Shown here: one piece after another, positions 51,888 through 60,468 of the stretch
Layout of the letters: each line of letters begins with the position of its first letter
How positions within the stretch are numbered: the stretch's first letter is position 1
From: Lentimicrobiaceae bacterium
GTDB taxonomy: Bacteria > Bacteroidota > Bacteroidia > Bacteroidales > UBA4417
Reading direction: 5' to 3'
NCBI GenBank assembly: GCA_028697555.1
Contig: JAQVEX010000006.1
Coordinates: 1 to 61,067, forward strand
DNA: 61,067 nt
Program-made: the position numbers and the translations under genes
The notes under the pieces: model-generated
Databases searched by the model: none
The model's input: the letters and a program-made list of their open reading frames with translations, nothing else
What the model was told of the DNA's origin: nothing

Positions 51888-52837
51888 TAATTCTTCCTTA
51901 CCTTAATGCTCCTAGTAAAGTGTTTCGAGCTTTTTTCAATTATCAGGTCAGCTCTTAGTCTTGTTGGAAGAATATTATCGACTAAGTTGGGCAGGTTAAT
52001 TTCTTCCCACACCTGAGTCGCAAATTCTAGCAGGTCATCTTTATTCCAATCGCAATACTGATGAAAATACGAATCGGGATTGGTAAAGGCTGTCTTTTGA
52101 AGTGTAAAAAAGCGATCTAAAAACCACTGACGTATATCTTTTTCGTTGGCATCCACGTAAATTGAGAAATCGAAAAAATCGGAAACGAATATCCTTCTTT
52201 TTTTACTATTTGGCGAGACTTGCAAAACGTTTATTCCTTCAACTATCAATATATCCGGATTGTCAATTATCGTTTTTTCGTTGGGAATAATATCGTAATA
52301 AAGATGAGAATACGCGGGAACCTCCAATTTATCATGGCAAGATTTGGCATCCGAAAGAAAAGAAATTAGTTTTTTAGTATCATAACTTTCGGGAAAACCT
52401 TTTCTATTAAGAATACCTCTTGTTTCAAGCTCCTGGTTGCTATATAAAAATCCGTCTGTAGTAACAAGTTCCACCTTGGGTTTACATGGTGTTAGCGAAA
52501 GTAATTTTTGCAAAACACGTGCAATCGTGCTTTTACCAACGGCAACACTACCGGCAATACCGATTATATAAGGCACTTTTTTACTCTTATTTCCAAAAAA
52601 CTCATCTTGCTCTTCGTGAAGTTGTCGGTAATGCGTAATTTGAATTTCCAAAAAACTGACCAAAGGAATGTAAACTTCTTCAATCTCTTTTATGTCAAGC
52701 GGTTCGTTTAAACCTCTAAGCTGCGAAAGATTGATATCGCTTATCGGATATTTCGGATGCTCCTCTAACCTACTCCATTCCTTACGAGTGAAATTCCTAA
52801 ACGGCGAATGTGTAGCTAAGTAAGTGTTTTTATTCAT
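51887..52837 (-). CDS. coaA: type I pantothenate kinase
   Basis: A 316-residue enzyme that phosphorylates pantothenate, the first step of coenzyme A synthesis. The N-terminal SPFRNFTRKEWSRL, the P-loop GIAGSVAVGKSTIARVLQKLL, the TTDGFLYSNQEL motif, GFPESYDTKKLISFL and IVEGINVLQ are all typical of the CoaA (type I) family. Length is normal. The first ~48 codons and the region upstream occur a second time at 54896-55129, beyond a two-gene insert. The copy attached to this gene therefore probably arrived with the insert. Confidence 0.96.
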   Translation of the reverse strand: MNKNTYLATHSPFRNFTRKEWSRLEEHPKYPISDINLSQLRGLNEPLDIKEIEEVYIPLVSFLEIQITHYRQLHEEQDEFFGNKSKKVPYIIGIAGSVAVGKSTIARVLQKLLSLTPCKPKVELVTTDGFLYSNQELETRGILNRKGFPESYDTKKLISFLSDAKSCHDKLEVPAYSHLYYDIIPNEKTIIDNPDILIVEGINVLQVSPNSKKRRIFVSDFFDFSIYVDANEKDIRQWFLDRFFTLQKTAFTNPDSYFHQYCDWNKDDLLEFATQVWEEINLPNLVDNILPTRLRADLIIEKSSKHFTRSIKVRKN

Positions 52838-52928
52838 GTTTTGTGTTTGATAACCTTAAAACTTTTCGGCAAAATTATAAAAAATACATTTTATATGCCT
52901 GATTTCTATGCTGATTAAATGGTAGAGA
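52695..52928 (-). repeat. 234-bp direct repeat, copy 1 (5' part and upstream region of coaA)
   Basis: It matches 54896-55129 base for base except at 11 positions by my count, with no gap. All 11 differences lie within the first 158 bases (the coaA coding part and just upstream of its start). The last 76 bases are identical. Most coding differences are silent. Confidence 0.92.
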
Positions 52929-53061
52929 GATGTGTTTTATATAAAAACAGATAACTATGAAAAACTAACAATAGCTATAATAGTGGAAAAAGTATGGTTA
53001 AATGTGATAATAAAATTATAATTAATGTATTATAAATATTTTTGTATTTTTGTGATAAAGT

Positions 53062-53958
53062 ATGTATTACAGAAGAAAAATTATATTAGCTATGTTGAGT
53101 GAGTTTGGCGGAAAACTAACTGCCAAACAGTTTCAAAAATATTTATTTTTGTTCACTCGCAAACAGGAAACAAGATCTTTTGATTTTGTACCGTATCGCT
53201 ATGGCTGTTTTTCTTTTCAAGCCAATCAAGACTTAGTAACGCTCACAAAATATGGTTATTGTAAAATAACAGAAACAGAAGATGGCAGGTTTTATGAACT
53301 AACAAATGATGAAGGATTTATTGACGCGATTAAACCTGAAGATAGAAAAAGTCTTTTTGATGTAAAAGCAGAATTCGGTAATCTCATGCAAAATGACCTG
53401 ATTGTTTATACCTACCGTAAATATCCATATTACGCTACAAAAAGTATTATTGCAAAAGAATTACTAAGCAGTAAAGAATTGGACACGATTGAACAACAAA
53501 AGCGGCATTTTGCCGAAAAACAACTTTTTACTATAGGTTACGAAGGAATTACTCTTGAAACGTACATAAACAAGTTGATAATTAATGGAGTTAATGTGCT
53601 TTGCGATGTTAGGAAAAATGCTTTTAGTCAAAAATACGGCTTTTCTAAAAAAACTCTTGAATTAGCTTGCAAAGGCACTGATATTGAATATGTTCACATT
53701 CCTGATTTAGGCATTGTTTCCGACAAAAGGCAAGAATTACGAACACAAGCAGATTATGACGCTCTATTTCGAGAATATGAAAAGACTACTTTGGTGGAAA
53801 ATAAGGCTTCGCTTCTAGCTATTCGCATTTTTTTAGATAAAGGTAAACGAGTGGCTCTTACTTGTTTTGAAAAAGACCCAAAGCAGTGCCACCGTATATG
53901 TGTAGCGAATGCACTGATGCAATTACCTAAAATTGACTACAAATTAAAACACTTGTAG
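53062..53958 (+). CDS. DUF488-family protein with N-terminal SocA/DUF4065-like part
   Basis: A 298-residue protein, first of a two-gene cassette. Residues 1-95 (YYRRKIILAMLSEFGGKLTAKQFQKYLFLFTRKQETRSFDFVPYRYGCFSFQANQDLVTLTKYGYC) resemble the winged-helix-type domain seen in SocA/DUF4065 proteins. Residues ~150-298 (LFTIGYEGITLETYINKLIINGVNVLCDVRKNAFSQKYGFSK, YVHIPDLG, VALTCFEKDPKQCHRICVANALM) are a DUF488 domain, with the usual TIGYEG start and C-F-E-x-x-x-x-x-C-H-R end. DUF488 proteins are common on mobile and defence loci, and their biochemistry is unsettled. A -7 box (TATTTTTG, 53045-53052) lies 9 bases before the ATG, implying a very short leader. Confidence 0.72.
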   Translation: MYYRRKIILAMLSEFGGKLTAKQFQKYLFLFTRKQETRSFDFVPYRYGCFSFQANQDLVTLTKYGYCKITETEDGRFYELTNDEGFIDAIKPEDRKSLFDVKAEFGNLMQNDLIVYTYRKYPYYATKSIIAKELLSSKELDTIEQQKRHFAEKQLFTIGYEGITLETYINKLIINGVNVLCDVRKNAFSQKYGFSKKTLELACKGTDIEYVHIPDLGIVSDKRQELRTQADYDALFREYEKTTLVENKASLLAIRIFLDKGKRVALTCFEKDPKQCHRICVANALMQLPKIDYKLKHL

Positions 53959-53962
53959 ATTA

Positions 53963-54796
53963 ATGGCTCAAACTCGCATACTTATAGCTGTAAAAACATA
54001 TCCAACCCTATCTACTCATTACGATGAGTTGGTTTGCACAGCAGGTTTTAAAGAAGACGGTTCTTGGGTTCGTATCTACCCTATTCCATTCAGACAATTA
54101 AACTATACAGAACAATACAAGAAGTGGCAATGGATTGAAATGGATATTGTTCGCAACACAAAAGATTTTAGAAAAGAAAGTTATCGTCCTGCCGATTTAG
54201 ATAAAGATATTATTATTGGTGGAACTGTTCCTACCACCAATAACTGGATGTATAGAAAGGAAATTGTTCTTAAAAATGTTTACACCGATATGTCGGCTTT
54301 GATTGAAGAGGCAAAAGACAAAAAAATTGGAACTTCCTTAGCCGTACTCAAACCGAAACAGGTAACAGACTTTGTGTGGAAACCATGTGAAAGGGAATGG
54401 GATAAGAAAAAACTTGACACTGTCGTTGCTAAACAAGCCCAAGGAAGTTTATTCTACAGTGAGGAGACCAAAAGAATATTCAAAGTAGCTAAGAAACTAC
54501 CTTACAAGTTTTCTTACGTTTTTACTACCGAAGACAATAAAAAGCGCAGTCTAATGATTGAAGACTGGGAGTTGGGTGCTTTATTTTGGAATTGCTTAAA
54601 ACAAACCAATGGTAATGAAGAATTAGCATGTCAAAAAGTAAAAGAGAAATATTTTGACTATATGGTAAATAAATGTGATTTATATTTCTTCCTTGGCACT
54701 ACTAAAACCAATCATTTTAGAGCACGAAACCCTTTCATTATAATTGGCGTTTTTTATCCTCCAAAGGAAGATAAAACACAGCTTTCGCTGTTTTGA
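53963..54796 (+). CDS. protein of unknown function, partner of the DUF488 protein
   Basis: A 277-residue protein starting four bases after the DUF488 gene, so the two are translated together. The N-terminus (AQTRILIAVKTYPTLSTHYDELVCTAGFKEDGSWVRIYPIPFRQLNYTEQYKKWQWIEMDI) is a beta-rich domain that I have seen paired with DUF488 proteins but cannot name; it might be an OB-type fold. The C-terminal half (YVFTTEDNKKRSLMIEDWELGALFWNCLKQTNGNEELACQKVKEKYFDYMVNKCDLYFFLGTTKTNHF) is a second alpha/beta domain. No membrane segments or signal peptide. A nucleic-acid-related or defence role is only suggested by the cassette's setting. Confidence 0.6.
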   Translation: MAQTRILIAVKTYPTLSTHYDELVCTAGFKEDGSWVRIYPIPFRQLNYTEQYKKWQWIEMDIVRNTKDFRKESYRPADLDKDIIIGGTVPTTNNWMYRKEIVLKNVYTDMSALIEEAKDKKIGTSLAVLKPKQVTDFVWKPCEREWDKKKLDTVVAKQAQGSLFYSEETKRIFKVAKKLPYKFSYVFTTEDNKKRSLMIEDWELGALFWNCLKQTNGNEELACQKVKEKYFDYMVNKCDLYFFLGTTKTNHFRARNPFIIIGVFYPPKEDKTQLSLF

Positions 54797-54807
54797 AATA
54801 TTAATTT

Positions 54808-55038
54808 TTAATTCATTCTTTCTTTAACAAAACTACTAACTGTGAGCCTATGTACGCCAAGTATGCGACCTATAGCACTGTACGAAACTCTCTTGTCAAG
54901 CAGTTCATTTAAACCTCTGAGCTGCGAAAGATTAATATCGCTAATTGGATATTTCGGATGCTCCTCTAACCTACTCCATTCCTTGCGAGTAAAATTCCTA
55001 AACGGCGAATGTGTTGCTAAGTAAGTGTTTTTGTTCAT
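54808..55038 (-). pseudogene. duplicated coaA 5' end fused to a helix-turn-helix tail
   Basis: The first ~48 residues repeat the coaA N-terminus (MNKNTYLATHSPFRNFTRKEWSRLEEHPKYPISDINLSQLRGLNE). The frame then runs into unrelated sequence, DKRVSYSAIGRILGVHRLTVSSFVKERMN. That tail is a clear helix-turn-helix pattern of the kind found at the ends of IS1-type or resolvase-like recombination proteins. No kinase motif remains. It keeps an identical promoter region, so it may still be transcribed. I read it as the left-over 5' end of the original coaA, cut off when the cassette entered. Confidence 0.75.
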
Positions 55039-55129
55039 GTTTTGTGTTTGATGACCTTAAAACTTTTCGGCAAAATTATAAAAAATACATTTTATATGCC
55101 TGATTTCTATGCTGATTAAATGGTAGAGA
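54896..55129 (-). repeat. 234-bp direct repeat, copy 2
   Basis: Second copy of the coaA 5' region, next to the hairpin array and mnmE. Together with copy 1 it brackets about 1.97 kb carrying the DUF488 cassette; the repeat-to-repeat distance is 2201 bases. Confidence 0.92.
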
Positions 55130-55165
55130 AATATTTTTGCATATATATAGCAGCTGTTTCAACAA

Positions 55166-55486
55166 ATTATATGAGCAAAAAAGCCGAATTTTTACTCATA
55201 TAATTTTTATCATGTCCAAAAAAAGAGATTTTGTGTACATACCACACTCGTCATGTCCAAAAAAAGCGATTTTGTGTACATATCAGATTTATCATGTCCA
55301 AAAAAAGCGATTTTGTGTACATATCAAATTCTTTACGTTAAGAAAAACCAATTTCCTTAACACGTTACAATTGTCATGTTAAAAAAATCTTTTTATTTTA
55401 ACATATTATTTTTTCATGTCGAGAAAAGTCGTTTTTTTCGACACGTTATTTTTTCATGTCGAGAAAACTCAATTTTTTCGACACGT
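55166..55486. repeat. array of eight hairpins; seven units with a 40-41 bp period
   Basis: Unit 1 is at 55166-55204 (10-bp arms ATTATATGAG/CTCATATAAT). Units 2-8 start at 55212, 55253, 55294, 55335, 55376, 55416 and 55456. Each begins ATGT or ACGT and ends ACAT or ACGT, with an A-run, a 4-5 base core and a T-run between. Arms differ but stay paired: TCCA/TGTA-type in units 2-4, GTTAAG/CTTAAC in unit 5, ATGTTAAAA/TTTTAACAT in unit 6, TGTCGA/TCGACA in units 7-8. The period is not a multiple of three, so coding is unlikely. No repeat/spacer split of the CRISPR kind is seen. Confidence 0.9.
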
Positions 55487-55505
55487 TATTTTAATAAGCA
55501 AAATC

Positions 55506-56903
55506 CTACTTCCCAATACAAAAATTGCTGAAAATAGAATTTAAAATATCTTCGGAGCTTATTTGTCCTGTTATTTCGGCTAAATAGTGCAAAGCTGCTT
55601 TTAAGTGTACCGAAACCAAATCGGTGGTAACGTTTTCATCAAATTCTTTTAATGCAGTGGACAAAGACTTGTTTGCTTTTATTATAGAATTATAGTGTCG
55701 TGCATTGCTAACTAAAAACGATGAGCTTAAATTGTACTTATCAACGTAACTTACCAAGCGTTCGGTTATTTGGTCAATATTTTCGTTTCTTTTTGCCGAA
55801 ATATAAATTGTTTCCAAATCGCTAAGGTTGATAAACGGATTCGGAACTGTTGTCATTTCATCAATTTTATTGCCTATCATTATTAGCTGTTTATTTTCAT
55901 CTAAATAAGGCTTAAGCTCTTCCAAAATTTGTGACAACTCATTTTGCGTTATCGTTGTTGCATCAAAAACATAAAGAATAATATTTGCTTCATTGAGCGT
56001 AACTAAGGTTTTCTCAATGCCTAAATTTTCAACAACATCATCTGTTTCGTCTCTTAATCCTGCCGTATCGAAAAATCGGAAAGCAATTCCTTTAATGTGC
56101 ATTACATCTTGAATAACATCGCGGGTTGTTCCTGGAATATCGCTAACAATGGCTCTTTCTTCTTTTAGCAAAGCATTGAGCAAAGTCGATTTGCCAACAT
56201 TAGGTTTTCCCACAATAGCAACAGGCACACCGTTTTTAAGCACATTGCCCATTTGAAAAGAATTTGCCAAGTCCGAAATTTCATCAATTATCTTATTTAT
56301 AAGCGATTTAATTTGATTTCTGTCGGCAAAAGTTACGTCTTCTTCCGAAAAATCCAATTCTAATTCAATCAGCGAAACAAGATTAATAAGTTCTAATCTC
56401 AAATTATTTATGGTTGTAGAAAACCCACCTCTCATTTGTCGTATGGCATTCAGATGAGAATGCTTGTTGTCGGCATCAATTATATCTGCGACAGCTTCGG
56501 CTTGCGACAAATCCATTTTTCCATTCTGAAAAGCTCTGAAAGTAAACTCTCCAGGCATAGCCAAACGAGCTCCTTCTTGCAATAAAGCTTCCAAAATTCG
56601 TTGCTGTATGTAGGAAGAACCATGGCAACTAATCTCGGCAAGGTCTTCGCCTGTGTAGCTATTCGGACTTTTAAATATCGAAACTAAAACTTCATCTATA
56701 ATCTCATCGCCATGGCGGAGAGTTCCAAAATGCAGAGTATGAGATTTTTGTTCAACAAGTTTTTTGTTGACATTTGTAGATGCAAAAATTTTATCAATAA
56801 GAAGTATTGAACCTTTGCCCGAAATCCGTATCACAGAAAGGGCTGCTTTGCCGTGAGCCGTTGCTACGGCGCATATTATATCGGAATTGTAGGCGTAAAT
56901 CAT
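55506..56903 (-). CDS. mnmE: tRNA-5-carboxymethylaminomethyl-2-thiouridine synthesis GTPase MnmE
   Basis: A 465-residue GTPase that, with MnmG, modifies the wobble uridine of certain tRNAs. The N-terminal folate-binding domain (DIICAVATAHGKAALSVIRISG, HFGTLRHGDEIIDEVLVSIFKSPNSYTGEDLAEISCHG) comes first. A helical domain follows, with the G domain inserted in it (GKPNVGKSTLLNALL near residue 235, DIPGTTRDV, DTAGLRD, NKID). The protein ends in the family's catalytic C-I-G-K. Length is normal. The stop lies 19 bases from the last hairpin of the array. Confidence 0.97.
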   Translation of the reverse strand: MIYAYNSDIICAVATAHGKAALSVIRISGKGSILLIDKIFASTNVNKKLVEQKSHTLHFGTLRHGDEIIDEVLVSIFKSPNSYTGEDLAEISCHGSSYIQQRILEALLQEGARLAMPGEFTFRAFQNGKMDLSQAEAVADIIDADNKHSHLNAIRQMRGGFSTTINNLRLELINLVSLIELELDFSEEDVTFADRNQIKSLINKIIDEISDLANSFQMGNVLKNGVPVAIVGKPNVGKSTLLNALLKEERAIVSDIPGTTRDVIQDVMHIKGIAFRFFDTAGLRDETDDVVENLGIEKTLVTLNEANIILYVFDATTITQNELSQILEELKPYLDENKQLIMIGNKIDEMTTVPNPFINLSDLETIYISAKRNENIDQITERLVSYVDKYNLSSSFLVSNARHYNSIIKANKSLSTALKEFDENVTTDLVSVHLKAALHYLAEITGQISSEDILNSIFSNFCIGK

Positions 56904-56994
56904 GGCTTTTATTTTTTTGAGTTGCTGAAGGCAGAATTTTATGCAAACTTATAAAATAATGTATTTTATATGCAAATTTTTTGGATATAATGAC

Positions 56995-57023
56995 TTGTAT
57001 ATTAAAAAAATGTTTTATATTTG
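56995..57023 (+). promoter_or_regulatory. promoter of the OmpA-family gene
   Basis: TTG (56995-56997), 18 bases, TATATTTG (57016-57023), followed by an 80-base leader. Confidence 0.6.
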
Positions 57024-57102
57024 TCTCGAAAACAACAAGTTGGCAATAATTTAAAAAAACTATAAAAACTAAATGAGTATAAACCTTTAAAATTTAAAAG
57101 TC

Positions 57103-58092
57103 ATGAAAACAAAACCAAAAATTTTAATCGCACTTATTCTTATCACAACATTGTTTTCGATAAATTTATTTGCTCAACGGACAACTGATATTGAAAATGG
57201 TAAAGACCATCCATTAGTTAGTCGTTTTGATGGTGCTATAATCGAGTTTTACAAAGAAACAAAATGGGGAACTTATAAATTGCCTGTAAACGACAAAGGA
57301 GCTATTGATTGGGAAAACCCCATGAATTTGGAAGGAAAGGTTACCCGCATTCAGTATTCTACTTCAAGTGAGAATAATGCAGAATTTGTTTTACACAATT
57401 ACAAATCAGCTCTTTCAAAAGCGGGTTATAAAATCTTAATAGCTGTAGCTAATGAAGAGTTAGGTGTATCCGACAGACCGCATACATGGACAGACAGGTA
57501 CTACCGTTCAGGATTATATGGAAACGATGGGTTAAATAATGAAAAATTTGGAATTGGATTGAATTTTCCTATTTGGAAAAACAACCATTCGTTTATTGTT
57601 GCAAAAGGAAATAAGGAAGGAAAAAACATTTATGTAATTGTTTATTCGGTGGTTGACAATTATACGTTAATTACTCAAGATGTTGTTGAAATTGAAGCTG
57701 TTGAAACTGGAATGGTTACTGCCGAAAATATTTCGAAAGGAATTCAAACCGAAGGATATTTTGCTGTTTATGATATCTTTTTTGATGTAGGAAAATCTGA
57801 AGTAAAACCGGAATCTGCCGATGCATTGAAAACCATTGCCGAATACCTCAACGCCAATAAAACTCAAAAAGTTTTAATAGTCGGACATACGGATAATACG
57901 GGCAATTTTGATATGAATGTAAGTCTTTCAAAAGACCGAGCAAACGCAGTAATGGAAAAGCTAGTATCTGAATATGCTGTTGCAAGAGAGCAACTTAAAC
58001 CTTATGGTGTAGGCTCTGTTTCTCCTGTAGCTAGCAATTCAACTGAAGAAGGTAGAGCCAAAAACAGACGTGTTGAGATAGTAGAACAATAA
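57103..58092 (+). CDS. OmpA-family outer-membrane protein
   Basis: A 329-residue exported protein. Its signal peptide is MKTKPKILIALILITTLFSINLFAQ. A ~180-residue N-terminal domain follows (HPLVSRFDGAIIEFYKETKWGTYKLPVNDKGAIDWENPMNLEGKVTRIQYSTS) of a kind often placed before OmpA domains. From about residue 218 it is a peptidoglycan-binding OmpA domain (IFFDVGKSEVKPESADALKTIAEYLN, VGHTDNTGNFDMNVSLSKDRANAVMEKLV, GRAKNRRVEI). The NxxLSxxRA-like segment with Asp and Arg contacts diaminopimelate. It likely ties the outer membrane to the wall. Its stop directly abuts the stop of the convergent aat gene. Confidence 0.88.
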   Translation: MKTKPKILIALILITTLFSINLFAQRTTDIENGKDHPLVSRFDGAIIEFYKETKWGTYKLPVNDKGAIDWENPMNLEGKVTRIQYSTSSENNAEFVLHNYKSALSKAGYKILIAVANEELGVSDRPHTWTDRYYRSGLYGNDGLNNEKFGIGLNFPIWKNNHSFIVAKGNKEGKNIYVIVYSVVDNYTLITQDVVEIEAVETGMVTAENISKGIQTEGYFAVYDIFFDVGKSEVKPESADALKTIAEYLNANKTQKVLIVGHTDNTGNFDMNVSLSKDRANAVMEKLVSEYAVAREQLKPYGVGSVSPVASNSTEEGRAKNRRVEIVEQ

Positions 58093-58752
58093 TTATTGGT
58101 CTGCAGCTACTGCTTTTTCTAATAAATAAATATAATTCTTTCGGGTAATCATTTTTGCACCCAAACTTGCCAAATGGTCTGTATATGTTTGAGCATCAAT
58201 GAAATGAAATTGCTTTTCCTTAAGCAATTCGATAAGATAGTACAAGGCTATTTTTGATGTATTAGACATTGTATGAAACATAGATTCGCCGCAAAAGGCT
58301 TTACCAACGACAACTCCATACAAACCGCCGACTAACTCATCGTTGTACCAAACTTCAACCGAGTGTGCATAACCTTTTTCGTGCAAGTTTACGTAGGCTT
58401 CCTGCAATTTTGGTGTAATCCATGTTCCCGATTCATGCTTGCGTTTCACATTTGCACAATTAAATATAACCTGCTGAAATGCCTTGTTGAATGTTACTTT
58501 AAAAATGTTCTTTTTAATCAGTAAACGCAATGATTTCGATACCTTGAAATCGTCTAAAAATAGCACCATTCTTTCGGGCAACGACCACCACAAAATATAT
58601 TCATCATTTGTAAACCAAGGGAAAATGCCTTTGCTGTATGCTTCTACTAATCTTTTCACACTTAAATCGCCACCAACTGCAAGTAACCCATCTTCGTTGG
58701 CTTCTTCAACCGATGGAAACGGTATATCAGGATGGTCCAATAATATTACCAT
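58093..58752 (-). CDS. aat: leucyl/phenylalanyl-tRNA-protein transferase
   Basis: A 219-residue enzyme that adds Leu or Phe to proteins with N-terminal Arg or Lys, sending them to ClpS/ClpAP (N-end rule). The motifs FPSVEEANEDGLLAVGGDLSVKRLVEAYSKGIFPWF, WWSLPERMVL, HSVEVWYNDELVGGLYGVVVGKAFCGESMFHTMSNTSKIALYYLI and FIDAQTYTDHLASLGAKMITR cover the whole family pattern. The gene meets the OmpA gene stop to stop with no base between, so the two transcripts must overlap. Confidence 0.95.
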   Translation of the reverse strand: MVILLDHPDIPFPSVEEANEDGLLAVGGDLSVKRLVEAYSKGIFPWFTNDEYILWWSLPERMVLFLDDFKVSKSLRLLIKKNIFKVTFNKAFQQVIFNCANVKRKHESGTWITPKLQEAYVNLHEKGYAHSVEVWYNDELVGGLYGVVVGKAFCGESMFHTMSNTSKIALYYLIELLKEKQFHFIDAQTYTDHLASLGAKMITRKNYIYLLEKAVAADQ

Positions 58753-58807
58753 AACTACTCTACTTTTTGGTTGCGTTTAATTTCGATTATAAGACTCACA
58801 GTCGTTT

Positions 58808-60397
58808 TTAATATTCGTAGTAAAAGTTCCTCAAGTTTGTTCTAAATCCAATGCTAAACAAAAGGTTTTGCTTGTCGGTTAAATCGTTTTTTTGAGTGCG
58901 CCAAATAAGGCTTGCCTCAAGTTTCATATTGGTTTTTCTATTCAAAACGTAGGCAAGTCGGTAATCAATATAATTTACTTTGGTTTTAAGTCCCTGCCCT
59001 ATATAATTCTCGTACTCAGATTTACGATTGGTATAAGGTAAAAGTAAATTTTGTCCGTAGCTTATGTCGCTGGTGTCGGCTCCGTACATTTGATGAATGT
59101 ATTTTATAGAAGTCTGCCAATTTTTGTAAGAATACGAAGCTATGAACAGACCCTCTCTGAAATTAGCTCCCAATATGTGAGCAAGCGGTTGGTTTGCATG
59201 GCTAAACGACTGAACCGAAACGTTATGGGTATACGTATATGGTCGTGCTTGGTTATATTCGGCACGTGCATATAAATTGTTGATATTAAATATATTACCA
59301 CCTTCAACTCCTAACTGAATACTATATTTATTACCATACCAACCATCATTTTTCATTAGGTTTCTTAAATGAAATTCGTCTAATAACAACTGCGCATAAA
59401 CGTTATAATTATTTGAAATTGAATAAGATAAATTAGCCCCGATCATGTAATTATCAGGCGAACCAATTGCAAATTCAGCGGGTCGCAAAAATACTACAGG
59501 ATTCAGGTAATGAAATTCAAAACCTCTGTGCCCTTCTTCACCGTTTCCATTTCCCCAGATAACAGCATCAAACAAACCTATATTTAATCTGTTGAAAAGC
59601 ATAACTTGTAAAAAATGCATTGTGCTCCACTTGCGTTCGTAGCCGTATAATTTACTATAAGGCAAATTTAAAGCAGTGAATTGAGCGTACAAAACCGTAT
59701 ATTTTATTTTGCTGAAGTCGGCATCCAAACGTACGTAAGGATAATTATATGCAGCATCGGAAAGGATTAGTGAGCGATAGCCTTCGCCTATAAAGTTTTT
59801 CCCATATCCAACCGTAAAATAAATGCGTTTGTCGGGGATATACGTCAAGTATCCGCCGCTATTGTAATAGTCGTAACCATCAGTTTTAAAACGCTTGTAA
59901 GGACCTTGTCCGGGAATAACCTTCATTGAATCAGCGAAATGTTTTATCCATGATGGCTGAAACGATTGTGTTTCAAATATTTGACTGCTAAAAATCAGCT
60001 TGTTTTTATAGTTTCCGCTAATATCGATACCACGAGTGTTTCTCCATATTTTTTTATCGTATTGCCTTTCTTTTCCAATGGTAAAATCAAACAATGGGTC
60101 TACGCTTATTGTCAACCAATCGTTTTTGTAGTTGACAAGATGTTCGGCGAAAAGTTTTCTGTAAACAAAACATTTGTTACTAACATCCTCGTGATAAGAA
60201 AAAACATCGTCAACAAGCAACTCGCTACTATCAACCGACTGAATAAGAAAGGGTTTCATGCCCCATAACTGCCTCTGATTTGCCTGTAATTTCCCGAATT
60301 TAGCTTTTGAATACAAATCGTGGTTTAACGGTATGTACTGCGAGTATGCTGTTACAACAAATATGTTGATAATAAAAAGTAATAATATTCGCTTCAT
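58808..60397 (-). CDS. Wzi/RemB-like outer-membrane beta-barrel
   Basis: A 529-residue exported protein (signal peptide MKRILLLFIINIFVVTAYSQ). It is rich in alternating aromatic strands and ends in an aromatic residue (FYYEY), as outer-membrane barrels do. The segment YIPDKRIYFTVGYGKNFIGEGYRSLILSDAAYNYPYVRL and the later FEFHYLNPVVFLRPAEFAIGSPDNYMIGANLSY are typical of Wzi-related capsule-assembly proteins and of the gliding protein RemB of flavobacteria. It is likely linked to surface polysaccharide attachment, in line with the Wzz/ligase operon 7 kb away. Which of the two named roles applies is not decidable here. Confidence 0.7.
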   Translation of the reverse strand: MKRILLLFIINIFVVTAYSQYIPLNHDLYSKAKFGKLQANQRQLWGMKPFLIQSVDSSELLVDDVFSYHEDVSNKCFVYRKLFAEHLVNYKNDWLTISVDPLFDFTIGKERQYDKKIWRNTRGIDISGNYKNKLIFSSQIFETQSFQPSWIKHFADSMKVIPGQGPYKRFKTDGYDYYNSGGYLTYIPDKRIYFTVGYGKNFIGEGYRSLILSDAAYNYPYVRLDADFSKIKYTVLYAQFTALNLPYSKLYGYERKWSTMHFLQVMLFNRLNIGLFDAVIWGNGNGEEGHRGFEFHYLNPVVFLRPAEFAIGSPDNYMIGANLSYSISNNYNVYAQLLLDEFHLRNLMKNDGWYGNKYSIQLGVEGGNIFNINNLYARAEYNQARPYTYTHNVSVQSFSHANQPLAHILGANFREGLFIASYSYKNWQTSIKYIHQMYGADTSDISYGQNLLLPYTNRKSEYENYIGQGLKTKVNYIDYRLAYVLNRKTNMKLEASLIWRTQKNDLTDKQNLLFSIGFRTNLRNFYYEY

Positions 60398-60468
60398 TGT
60401 GTGTGATTTTGCTACGTATTAATAAGTGCAAAAATAATATTTTTAGACATACTTGTGGAAATAAATTT

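Noticed and set aside
55137..55382. 81-codon frame with repeated short motifs near mnmE
   Set aside because: It is a by-product of the hairpin array. The 41-base period shifts frame at each unit, so the repeats come from DNA structure, not from a protein.
55166..55486. Possible CRISPR array
   Set aside because: Units vary in both arms and loops, there are no constant repeats with unique spacers of similar size, and no cas gene is in the window.
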